Assembly: GCA_019915135.1 (NCBI GenBank)
Contig: JAHLMK010000004.1
Span: 2,542,001 to 2,606,000 of the forward strand
Direction of reading: 5' to 3'
Source of the DNA: Strobilurus pachycystidiatus
Taxonomy: Eukaryota > Basidiomycota > Agaricomycetes > Agaricales > Physalacriaceae
Length of the DNA stretch: 64,000 bases
The notes under the pieces are model-generated. The model searched no databases. It was not told the origin of the DNA and saw nothing but the letters and a program-made list of their open reading frames with translations. The position numbers were made by a program, and so were the translations under genes. Positions 18,408 through 28,786 of this stretch are shown piece after piece (the stretch's first letter is position 1; the number at the start of each line of letters is the position of its first letter).

Positions 18408-18866
18408 GCATAGACATGAGCACAAATGTCAGATATTTTCGGATATTTCAATTATATTCGTATCCGACATCCGAAGATATTTAGATGTCGGATGTCGGAT
18501 ACCTCTCGAATGTCGGATGTCCACTTTCTGAGCAGACATTCGAGACATGATAGTGTGGGCTGTAGTATATGAGTGTTCTGTGTTAGCTATGTGACTCTAA
18601 TTGACATTTACACACAGTGTAATATCATAACTTCATAGTAGGTATGGTTTCAGGCTGCTCTTGATGCATTATTATGTCAATACTCATGGATATTCAGATA
18701 TATTCGAATATATTCGGATGAATATTCACAAATATTCGGATATTGGACAATTATCTTGGATGCAATGTCGGATATCCATCCGAATACGAATATCTGGGTT
18801 TGAGGTGCACATATTTGTGGTTCGGATGTCGGATACATCCGAATAGACACTCGTGATCATGTCTAG
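18408..18866 (-). repeat. right inverted arm, CpG-rich copy
   Basis: This is the inverted partner of 16794-17255. It retains many TCCGAATA, CGGATGTCGGATA motifs that are decayed in the left arm. Confidence 0.6.
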
Positions 18867-18947
18867 AAAAGCACAGTTATTATTGATGAGACAATGCAAC
18901 GCACTCGTTATTCCCTATCATTGCGCTGCATCCCTCTCTGCCTCAAC

Positions 18948-20162
18948 TTATTGTGTCGGCGCGCTCTGGTCGTTCTTGGTGCGGCTCAGCCTTGTTCTAG
19001 TGGAGTCATGCGGATGCAGGGAAAGTCTAAGAAACAAGTAAGTAAAGTACAGGATGTTACAGGACAGGGCAACGCACTGTAAAGAGACACCGCACTCCGT
19101 CTTGCGGTCATTCTGCTCTGTTGCCTCTCTCCCGTCTCTGTTAGTCTCGTCGCAGCGGCGCAGCCAACAACCTGTGGCAGGTGCGGGGTCTAAGATCCGA
19201 GACGCTGCCAAGCTGGCGCTGTGCTGCTGGAAAAGCAGAGTCACATTTGGTAGCGGGAGGGCAGATGCAACTGACGGGAATGAGAAGGGATGCAGGATAA
19301 GTCCTGGAGCGCTGTCGTCTTGCACAAACGTGTTGACCAAGTCGTCGTGAGGGTTTGTCAATGGGCCTTGTATAGGTTGGATTGGATGCAAGGGTTGTCG
19401 AGTGTAAATCCGGGATGATCGTGGTAGACGGAAAGCAAGCTTGATCGAGGGCTTAGCCAGAATAAGGACCTCCATGAGTATCAAGAGTCAAGAGTATACT
19501 CGCATACTTGACTCGTCATAATACTCATGAGTATGACTCGTTCTGATCCGCGGATCAAGACGAGTCAAGTCAAAGATGGGTCGCGAGTATGAGGTTTGGA
19601 GACATGAATTTTCATAATAGGTGTATCATCATATATTCCTTGAGTAAATGAATGTTTTGTGAATCCTCTACGTATATTTAATCAACAACTTCTATATGAT
19701 AGTCATTCATTATATAAATGGAATGATATACACTTGAAAAGCAAGAGTATCCGTGAGTATTGACCCGTTAAACCCGTACTCGTCTTGATCCGTACCCGTA
19801 TGAGTCAAGTCAAAGAAGAGTCACGAGTATTGGTTTTGAAGCATGAGTACTCGTGTCACGGGTCAAGAGTATACTCGAGTATTGACTCGTGGAGGTCCTT
19901 AAGCCAGAATCATCCAAAGATGGCAACTTGAGAAAAGCGGATTCAAACCATTATAGAGAGTCAGATCCGTTGTTGGAGTGATATTCAACCTGTCCAAATA
20001 CTCTCGAAAGTAGTGGCATATTCTGAAAAGTTTGCTACCGATATGGACCTCACATAAATCCATGTTCGGTAATTGGTCCCGATACCGGATATCCTGCAAC
20101 ACGACAATGAGCACTACACATTCAAGTTGGGATACTAGACTCCAGAAGCATTGATTATACAT
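18948..20162 (-). pseudogene. unrecognised ORF split by a MITE insertion
   Basis: Two minus-strand frames, 20162-19902 and 19463-18948, flank the MITE at 19464-19901. The first stops (TAA) inside the MITE. Removing the MITE and one copy of the 9-bp duplication joins them in the same frame through Ile-Leu-Ala, giving about 260 open codons. The left half is rich in aliphatic and basic residues (KPSIKLAFRLPRSSR). I do not recognise the protein. The open frame may be fortuitous, but the exact frame match on both sides supports an ancestral coding region. Confidence 0.4.
19464..19901. mobile_element. MITE with 9-bp target duplication (Mutator-like)
   Basis: Ends AAGGACCTCCATGAGT (19464) and the reverse complement of ACTCGTGGAGGTCCTT (ending 19900) form the terminal repeat. 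AGCCAGAAT directly flanks the element on both sides (19455-19463 and 19902-19910). The interior has GAGTCAAGTCAAAGA repeated directly, and no ORF. A 9-bp duplication is typical of Mutator-like elements; the superfamily is inferred from this alone. Confidence 0.72.
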
Positions 20163-20586
20163 TGCTCTAAGAAGTATCAGGACCGTACAAGCAAAAGTGT
20201 GAAATGAGAATGATTTTGAGTGGTTGGATGTTCAGGGTGCACCTTCCTAATGGGGATTGACGAAGTTTCGCTTTGCAGAAGTTGCATACACAAAATGAAT
20301 TTCAAAATCTGACAATTTCTTCCATTTGTAACATTCTTAAAACTAATGAGGTCAAGCACTGTAAGCAGCTAGATATACATAGTTACATGATTGGCCATCC
20401 TGCCAGAGGATGCCATAGATTTGCTACATAAGAAACAGTAATCCAATACACATAACATTATCATGGGAGTCATCACATAGGTAGGTAAATCATACACACA
20501 GCACGACAGCAAAAAAAGAAAAGAAATCAAGTAAAAGAAATAAGATAAGTGGCATAAATATCACCGGACATCCACGACACACTCAA
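20163..20586. other. no gene seen
   Basis: AT-rich intergenic sequence with short ORFs only. It includes an A-rich stretch (20511-20545) just downstream of the SAP-domain gene. Confidence 0.5.
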
Positions 20587-21917
20587 TCAATCAACCTCTT
20601 CTGAACTCTGCTCCCCGTCCTCGTCTTCCTCCTCCTCCGCTGCCGCCGCCGTTATCATTTTCCGGCTAGAAGGAGGTGTAACGGACATGGGTGGCGTCTG
20701 TATCTCCTTCAGGCCACGCACAATAGCCTTCGGCGCACCAGTGATAGCCTCCGCAAATGCGAACGCGACGCCCAGACTCGCTGCGACGACGCGCCACCGG
20801 AGACCAAGCACGTCGACAGTCGCCTGGCCGGGTATTGTCGAGGTCATCTTGACAGGGAAACGCTCGTACGGATACGCACCCTCCGCAGCCAGACGCACGA
20901 TACTCGCGGTGAGCGGGTCGAAGGCGGGTTTGTCAGTGGCGGGGGAGAAAGAGATGAACACGCCGGCGACGGCAGGTACGACGAGCGATGGTATAACCCA
21001 ATGGAAAAGGATAGCCCAGTCGTCTACAGCAACGGGATACGCGAACTTGAATTTATCGGATATCTGAAAAGAGTCGCGTCAGCCTATGTTGATTAGGAGT
21101 ATCAGAAAGAACGGACAACGACGGGCTGCCAGTGCAAGACAACGGCGAGAATGTAGAAGAACTCCAAGAGCGCCGTGAGCCACCATATGTTGCGCGAGTT
21201 GGACAAAAACTGGAAGTGGTGATAAGAATAACGGGGTCTCGGAGGAAGAACGCGAGACGCACACCACTGAGCGCCTTCATCGACTGATGCGTCGTTGCCT
21301 CCGGCTGCATCATCCTCTTGACGACCTCCTTCGGCTTGCTCAACACCATCGCGGAGATGCTGCGATGGGTATCCCCGACGCTGGGAGGCAAGGGCGGAAG
21401 ACTGCTTGGCGTCGCGAGCTGCTGTTGATGGTCGCGCGAGGAAGTATGAAACGGGGTGACGGGGTCCGGCTTCTTGAGCATCGCAGAGACCAGACGCAGA
21501 TCCCTGGCTGGCGTCTCGACGATGGGATCCAGAGGCACGATGTGCGCGAGGTGTTTGTTGCGCTTCGGGAGCAAGGACAGATCAGGCTCCGGTGCAAGGC
21601 GACTCCTGCTGAGACGGTAAGCACATGAACACGACCACGGCGACGCGAACATACGTGGGTAACGACGGCTGGGCGGGTATGGAACGCTCGATGACCTGCG
21701 ACGGGGGCTTCTCGCTGCCGCGCCTCCTCCGTCCATAGAGGCCGGCGAACATGGGGTCATCCTCGAGCTTGGACTGATTTCTATCGAGATGGCGCTTTAT
21801 CCTTCCCTGGAGCTCGTCCTTCGTGCCCTCGATGCTGACATTGAGGGCGGTCGCGATGGCCTTGAGGTCGGTCTTGTTTTTAGCCTGGAGGGAACCTTGG
21901 AAAGTAGCGGGCGGCAT
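20587..21917 (-). CDS. SAP-domain membrane protein (about 392 aa)
   Basis: Four exons fit in phase: 21917-21655, 21608-21263, 21209-21117 and 21063-20587. The introns are 46, 53 and 53 bp; their donors are GTATGT, GTGCGT and GTCCGT. The N-terminus has a SAP/HeH-type helix-extended-helix ([20 protein letters not shown], residues about 15-40). A Pro/Ser-rich middle follows, then membrane segments spanning the exon 3 residues [17 protein letters not shown], the stretch [19 protein letters not shown], and probably [17 protein letters not shown]. The C-terminus is acidic. SAP or HeH domains combined with membrane helices occur in inner-nuclear-membrane proteins of the Heh/Src1 type, so a nuclear-envelope role is possible but not shown. 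It is divergent from the Cys-rich secreted gene 276 bp away. Confidence 0.8.
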
Positions 21918-22193
21918 GGCGGGATGGATGCGCCGTTGTGGATATCGGGTTCGGCGATGTGGGTGATGATGGTCGAGAGCAAAACACGGATTTGCGGTCA
22001 ACGAACCTGGGACGAGTTTGCGGCTGTTTACGCGTTAGTCACGTGCACGTAGCCACCCGCAATGGCCGACGGCGACGACCATCAATCCAGTTGTGCGCCT
22101 CTTCCTTTCAAACTCTTTCCTCGTTGTCGTCCTCTGGCAGGCCTTTCTTTCCGTTCTTTCATCTAGCCTTTCTCTTTCCCTTCTGCTGCCATC

Positions 22194-22853
22194 ATGTTTG
22201 CCATTCTTGCTGTCCTGGTCCTTGCTAGCCAAGGTGCGTCTAGTCCGCTGCACAATCATCTGGAAACAGGGCGCTGAAGCAACGACCAGCCATGGCATTC
22301 AACCTCACATTCGGAACCCAGTCCCTCTCCGCCACAGAGATGATCAACTTCACCCCGTCCGGGCCCATCGCTGGTGTGAGTGATGACCACCTCTCACGAG
22401 GAGCAATCCATTGATTCCCGTTTCCGTCGCAGTGCGAGACGAACTGTACCAAGGCCCAGCAAGTCCTCGAGAACTGCGCCGACGTTGATAGCTGCATCTG
22501 CAGCGAAAACACGGCCAACTGGCTCCTCAACTGCCAGCAGTGCATGTTCACTGAGCTCATCGCCGCGAACCAGCCCATGCCAGACCCCCGCGCTGGCAGT
22601 ACGCCGCTCTTGAAAGGTCATTCCCCTCCTAACTCTCTTCAGTCTCCACATCTCATCCCTCCCCCTTACAGCGTACTCGGGCGCCTGCCTGTCCGAGGCC
22701 AACATCACCATTGCAACGCCCCTCGCCCTCGCCCTCCCAGCCAACTGGGACGGCCCCACTGGAATCGGGCTCAATACCGGAGAGACTGTTCTCGGTGTTG
22801 TCGTCGGCACCCTCCTCGTCGGAGGCTCCATCGTCATGCTCAGTACTATGTGA
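22194..22853 (+). CDS. Cys-rich CFEM-like secreted protein with GPI-type tail (163 aa)
   Basis: Exons 22194-22233, 22290-22375, 22433-22616 and 22672-22853 join in phase; introns are 55-57 bp with GTGCGT, GTGAGT and GTCATT donors. A signal peptide (MFAILAVLVLASQAMA) is followed by an N-glycosylation-prone stretch and eight cysteines: CETNC, CADVDSCIC, CQQC and one more after exon 4 begins. The C-terminus is hydrophobic (VLGVVVGTLLVGGSIVM), typical of GPI-anchor signals or a terminal membrane helix. The spacing resembles CFEM domains, but I cannot confirm the family. It probably sits at the cell surface. Confidence 0.8.
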
Positions 22854-23917
22854 TTGATAGGCACGCAGAGTTCATGTTAGGGATTGCTTGTACGAGCGCA
22901 GGCTGCTCATTTTTTCTGCAAATGATGACTAACTTGGATTGTGCTTTGACGTGGCTACCCCAACAGCGACAGTTGGAAAGAAATGATGGGAATGAGGCGA
23001 TGCGACGACTGCTGATGTACCAATATCTCGGATCTCCAAAGTGCGCGTCGACGTACGGTCGACAGCGATCCTGATCCTCGACAATCTCCCGTTCACGACG
23101 TCACCAACTCTTTAGTTTCTCCAAAGACTATGTGCTACTGAAGGCGCTTCCCTTCCTTTCGTCGTGCTGTGTCGGCGTTGGACGCTGTGGCGCTCTATCT
23201 GCGTCAGATCGACCAGACATCTTATCATCCACATACTGCACCGTCTCATCAATCATCGCGTTTTGAGAGGCTCTTTCTAAGGCATTGTGGCGAATTGATC
23301 CTAGATCATCAAAGCGGTGACGTTTGTTTCGACCAGAACATATTCATTTCATCAATTGGTACACGTCCTTCTCCCGTGGGCCGTGAGCGGTACTGTAGGG
23401 CGAAACAACACGATGGACAGCAGTATTGGTTTCAGGCTCGGTGTGCCTCTGTGGGATAAACACGGCGATCAGAAGAAAATGGAATCGGTCTTGCTGTGCT
23501 CCATTCGTTGATTACGGCGGTCTTGTATACATTCTGCATTGCATTCCAGCCGCTGAAGAAGAGAATCCATCTTTTGTTTTGATTGCGAACAATAAGAAGG
23601 GGAGTGCCGAAAAAGGAAATCAGTGGTCTCGGCTTGAGACGGCCCTTCAAAGTGCCTTGACAACAACGTCCATCTGCAGGAGGCCGTCCATCCTTTTTCT
23701 GTTTTCTCACACCGACTGCGGTCACTTTGCTCGCCATTCCTTGCAGCGTCGACGCCCAATCCTCGCTAGACCGGCAGGCTCCGCTGGTCTCGTCTAGAAC
23801 ACAGCCACCCACAGCGCTGCTCTTCTAGCTAGTCCATCGACTGGACCCGACGCCCTTTCATTGTTGGCTGCTAGCACATCCTACTTTTCCACCACGACAT
23901 CGACGACGACGCCCACG
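22854..23917. other. intergenic region upstream of the Vts1 gene
   Basis: About 1.06 kb with short overlapping ORFs on both strands and no motif. The last ~100 bases before 23918 include a CGACGACGACGC-type leader typical of fungal 5' UTRs. Confidence 0.5.
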
Positions 23918-25793
23918 ATGAGTCTCCGTCCGCCTCCTCTCAGCCGCAGCCCGTCGCCGGCCCACGACAACGGCAGGTCCACCGCCCGCCAGTCGCTCGG
24001 CCCACAGACCCGCGCCAACCCCGGCTTGGTGCCCTCGTCGCCGCGCACAGGCGTCAGCCCGAACGGCCGCCCAACCAGCGAGCTCCTCGGCGGATCTGGC
24101 ATGTTCCAGACGCCAGAAGGTGCGCCACATTCCCATCCCCGTCGTACCGCCCGCTAACTCGCCCCACAGCCGAAGCGCTCGACCAGTGGTTCGAAAATCT
24201 GCAAAGCTACGACGCGACATTGGAGGAAATGGCAGCAGCCTCCCTGGACGTCAATTTCAAAGAGGAGCTGAGCGCCATCGAGCAATGGTTCAAGGTTCTC
24301 TCCGAAGCAGAGCGCACAGCCGCTCTTTACAGTCTTCTTCAGCATTCCACCCAAGTTCAGATCCGATTCTTTATCACCGTCCTCCAGCAGATGGCCCGGT
24401 CCGACCCCATGACTGCCTTGCTCAGTCCCGCCATGGGTGCGTCGCCCGCTAACTTGCATTCTCCGTCGGCTCACATGATTCAGGTTCCATGCAGAACCAG
24501 ATGGAGGCCAAGCTCGCCTCGCTCAAGTCTCCCGGCCTCAAGTCCGGTCTCCCTGCGTCCCCTACCACCCGCAACTTCAACAGGCAGTCGCTTACCTTGG
24601 ACAACGCCTCCAACTTCCTTTCCCCCGATTCTGCCGCCAACCCTCCTCCCTCGGCCGGCCACGACGCAGCCGCGACTCTTGCCAACCAGCGAGCCAAGTT
24701 CAAGGCCAGCAATGCCGCTCACCGCATCTCGGCTCCCGTTCTCGCTACGGCGAGTGGAGACCGCACCACCACCTGGGGCTCGCAGCTGTCGCAGCTTGCT
24801 GAGCAGCAGAATGCGCCCGCCCAGGAGATCACCATCAGCTCCCGCCCCAAGAGCACCGAGTTCTCGGGATCGCCTCGTCCTAACAACGAAGTCACACTCC
24901 CCGCCTCGGACAGCTGGGCGAGCATGGTCAACACTCCCCAGATCCAGATGTTCCCCAAGGAGCGCCGCGTGCCTGAGCCCATCGCCGACACGTGGAATAA
25001 GACAGCTGCTGTGCCTGGAGTTCCCATGATGGGCGACCCCACGATCCACAGGCGGAACCACAACAACAAAAACGGGCCAGACAGCGCCGGCATTTACGAC
25101 GATAACGGAAACCTGATCAACAACAATCCTGGTCAGCAGCAACAAAACCGGGCGCGGAACGCCAGCGCCGGCTGGGGTGGTGCGCGGAGCCCGGGGCTCG
25201 GCGGCCCCACGAACAACGGCCGTTACGACGACGCAGGCGCGATGAACGGAATGAACGGACTCGGCATGCAGATGGGTGGGTTCGGTATGGGCATGGGCAG
25301 CCCGCTGGGAATGCCGAATCTGGGCGCGATGCCGCCCATGAGTCCCTTCAACAACATGCTCAGCGCGATGGGCATCTCGCCCGAGGCGCAGATCCTCGCC
25401 GCGCAGATGGCCGCCAGCGGCTTTGGGCAGAACAATTGGATGGGCATGCAGCCGCAGAGCGCGGGGCTCAACCAGCAGCGCCGCCAGCCTAAGAGCGCGG
25501 GTGTGAAGACCCCGAACACGGCCGGCTCGGGCAGCACTCCCAAGGCGGAGGACGACGTCGACCCGCAGTTGTTGAACGACATCCCGGCGTGGCTTCGAAG
25601 CCTGCGGCTGCACAAGTACACGCCGAATTTCGAGAGCATGAGGTGGCAGGATATGGTCGTCATGGACGAGGCGCAGCTCGAGGCGAAGGGTGTCGCGGCA
25701 CTAGGCGCGAGAAGGAAGATGTTGAAGACGTTTGAGCTCGTCAGGAAGAAGATGGGGATTGAGGGCGGGCCGGCTGTTGTCGCGTCGCCGTGA
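23918..25793 (+). CDS. vts1: Vts1-type SAM-domain RNA-binding protein (592 aa)
   Basis: This is the fungal Smaug orthologue, which binds stem-loops in mRNAs and recruits deadenylation machinery. Exons 23918-24119, 24170-24436 and 24484-25793 join in phase; introns are 50 and 47 bp with GCTAAC branch sites. After a Pro/Ser-rich start, residues about 70-155 carry the conserved Vts1 N-terminal block ([35 protein letters not shown]). A long Asn/Gly/Met-rich disordered middle follows (about 380-470, [12 protein letters not shown]). The SAM domain is at the C-terminus ([18 protein letters not shown] to [19 protein letters not shown]). The ATG at 23918 is the first in frame. The overlapping 377-codon minus ORF is a GC-driven shadow. 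Confidence 0.93.
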
Positions 25794-26390
25794 AGAAAAT
25801 TTAAACCAACGACTTACCTCTCCTCACTCTTTCCTTCTCGTCTCCATTTCCTTGCTCAAACCTGGATACGGACTTCCCGCTATAGGGTACCCACCGTCCT
25901 GCTATACCTTCGTTTTCATTTCGCACCTCTCTCGTACAGACATCCATCATATGCGTTCCTCTTTCATACATACGATTTACTTATTTACAGCGTTATCGGG
26001 GGTGAAACAATGGTTATTTAATTGTCCAAACTCCGTCGACTGTACCGGAAGACCACCCTGAATACCGTGGCTACAAAGAGAGTACACGCGTTGATACCAG
26101 GAAAGTTACGTTGCGGCTACCTTCAACTTTCAATGACGACATTCTCTTACGGGCTTTCTTGAAATGTAAGTACCAGCGTCCTCACTGTCTCTTTGTAGTA
26201 CTGTCTCGTCGTCCCCACTCTCCGTTGGTAGCACCTTTGCCGCACCGCATCCACCGCGTCCAACCACTTCAACTGGCCGACAAAGCAGACAGACTGAACT
26301 TCGCTCGTTCTCTGGGTTCTGATAACGTGTTTTCGACGGTCCACGACGAATCACGATTCAATCATAGTAGTACAAAAAGAATAGAGATCA
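25794..26390. other. 3' intergenic region
   Basis: No gene is seen. It separates two convergent genes and should contain the 3' UTRs of both. Confidence 0.5.
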
Positions 26391-28254
26391 CTAGTCCCTG
26401 CTAATATACTTCGGCAACGATGCTTTTGCCGCCTGGGCTTCCTCGAGAACGACTAACTTTCGTTTCAAGATCTCGATGCTCTCCTTCAGTATTGTCGCCG
26501 TTTCCGAATCCGACTGGCTTGCCACGTTCTCCAAGTGCCACTCCAACACTGCGAGGAATTTCTGCACCGGCCCGGCAAAGCTTTCCGACAGAGACAGACT
26601 CGCATACTTCTCCGTGTACTCGGCGATTTTCAGTCTTGCCGCGACGACAAGGCCATTCAATATCTCCACCGCAGTCTGATGTCTCCCGCTATCCTTGACC
26701 GTATCGTGGTACTCAGCCTTGATTGCATCGGCGTCAACTAGTGTCCAGCACGACGTCACGTATGAGTGTTCCTTGAGGCGGTGACGACAAGCGCTGCGAC
26801 AACATTTTCCAGACAAGATCGCAAATGGCGTATAAGTCCAGAGAGTCAATCGCAGGGAAGAAAGAAGGGAGGTGTGGGTATCGTGGCAGTTGGAATAACA
26901 CCCTAGCGCCATGCAGACCGAGTGGGTGAGAGACGACTTGATTAAACGGTGGAAGTTGTCATTTATGATGGCCTCGTAGTCGGCTCTAGAAAGAGTCTAT
27001 GCCAAAACATTTGAGCGTCATACATTGTTACCGAACGAGAGCTACACGCACCTCGTGACTTTTCAGTAGCGCTTGCTTCCTTGTCTCCAGTTGATCCATG
27101 AGAGCAAGGGCATTGAAGAGTTCCCTCTCGATCTCCTGCGTCTGCTCATACAAAAGCAAGAAATCCCTGGTGGGCTGCGGATCGAGGGTAACTATCCAAT
27201 TGAATATCTCCGATACTGTTTCCAGCGCCTCCTGGTGCGCGTTAGCAAGAAGGCGATCGAACTTAGCCTGCAAGAACCGGTTCCGCTCTCCTTTAGCCAT
27301 CATGTTCTCGTGCATCGCCACGGGATTTTCTATCGTGGTTTGGAAGCTCTCGCGTAAAGCCGAGGGAAGTGCATCATTGTCGAAGTTGAATGAGAGTGGA
27401 TTCGAAACGTGGGTGAAGACAAAGCCAATGTTGTTGACAAGGGTGCTGGGAAAGATGGACGTCAGAGTATTGAGTGCGTAGTCTGTGACAACGCCTAGGC
27501 GAGTGTTTGTCCCGTTAACGAGGATGAAAACGGCGTCGATGGTGGTGACGTGGTCGCGAATTGCCTCCGCAATACTTTTTTTGTGCTCGTCTTCTTTGGC
27601 AATGCCGCGTGTGTCCCCCAAGCCAGGCGTATCCAGAATCCGAACCGTCACACCATTACGACTACGAAAGACGTAGAGTCTGGCAGAGTTAGTCTGACTG
27701 TGGAAGCGAGGGCCTCCTTGTTCGTTGCTCTCTTCGTAGAGCGGCTTATATTTGTTGGGAGAATTCCCCTCGAGATAGTTGGCCAGCAAAGACACCAGGC
27801 GGGTTTTCCCTGTGCCAGTTTCGCCTTGGGACAGGTCAGAACATGGATGATGGTCATATGTCTGCAAGGTCGACCTACCGACAATCATAATCGTGATTTC
27901 TTTGTCAGCTCTGTCCGTGTAGATGACACCCTTGGCGAGATCATCCGAGTTGCTGTTGTGCACCGCATCAGATGCATGGTTTCTAATGAGACACTCAAAG
28001 AGAGACCGACTTGCGCTTGTCTGTCTTCGAGCCACGACCATGGTCGGGCCCAGCGTATGGCACAACAGCGTCTTGCCGTTCTTTCCCAAAGTTGTGAAAG
28101 AGAGTGAGAGATCTGCTTGATGGTCGTTAGATACGCTGATGACCGAAAGTAAAGATGCGCACGCGTACCCAGCTGCAGCATTCGGATAGTCTTCGTGAAA
28201 TTTGACAAGTTGGCGTTCAACTCGATCCGGTGGTGCGCAAATGGCCAATTGCAT
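26391..28254 (-). CDS. AIG1-like G-domain protein (about 587 aa; start uncertain)
   Basis: Exons 28254-27879, 27824-27032 and 26985-26391 join in phase; introns are 54 bp (GTAGGT..CAAG) and 46 bp (GTAACA..CTAG). The first splice creates the P-loop GETGTGKT (about 126-133). Switch II is DTPGLGDT, and FTHVSN lies at the G4 position in place of N/TKxD. The C-terminal third has a Cys/His cluster (CCRSACRHRLKEH) and coiled helices. This layout resembles the AIG1/GIMAP-like G proteins that are expanded in agaricomycetes; a stress or immunity role is inference. The first ~60 residues are weak coding, and a GTACGC..CAAGCAG segment there could be another intron, so translation may start downstream. 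Confidence 0.8.
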
Positions 28255-28786
28255 GATGGTGGTAAGCGGTATACCCCAGAAGCAGAGATACCTGGTGTGA
28301 CAATTACTGTTGAACGTCAGGTGTCCCCCACAGAAGTCGGCATGACGTGAGTCAGACGTGTGTGGGACTCTAGGGTATACGTACGCGCTCAGCCGATGCT
28401 AGGTTTGAAGGAGCTTTGAGGTGCCTGCTTCACAGAGCCTAAAGTTGCCCATATCGAATACGACTCAGACTCCAGTTTCAACAGGAGCAGAGAAGCATTT
28501 TTCGGCGCCTCCAGAGAATACAGACCTCGGTGCTATACATAGTGCAACCTCTCCCGTCTATCACGTCTGATGGCATCTGGCTGTAACAATATCCACCAAT
28601 AGGCCTCAAACCTGGGCAATGGGCACAGAGCGGGAAGGTCGCAAGAGAAGTGAGCGTGGGAGTGGGCCGATCACATGTGTTTGGAACATATCACGTCGGT
28701 TAATGACCAGAAGATAGATATTTTCGATATACAGACACAGAGCGGTTGACACATAGTCAGAGGTGTTTACAGCCGTCGTGAACTAT
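28255..28786. other. intergenic region
   Basis: No gene or clear repeat is seen. It contains the promoter of the G-domain gene and the 3' end of family member A. Confidence 0.5.

Larger units (their letters stand above)
16794..18866. mobile_element. 2.07-kb element with about 460-bp terminal inverted repeats
   Basis: The outer ends CATGATCACAAATGTCTAT (16794) and CATGATCACGAGTGTCTAT (reverse complement ending 18866) begin two long arms, about 16794-17255 and 18408-18866. They are best conserved in their outer and inner 100 bases (inner landmark AGACATGAGCACAAAT on both). TA lies just outside both arms (GTTA|AACATG and CATGTC|TA), compatible with a TA target duplication. The 1.15-kb core holds a minus-strand kinase-like fragment and no transposase that I recognise. 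Confidence 0.65.

Noticed and set aside
24480..25613. 377-codon minus ORF
   Set aside because: Antisense to the Vts1 gene; open because of high GC and codon bias. The plus strand has recognisable conserved domains.
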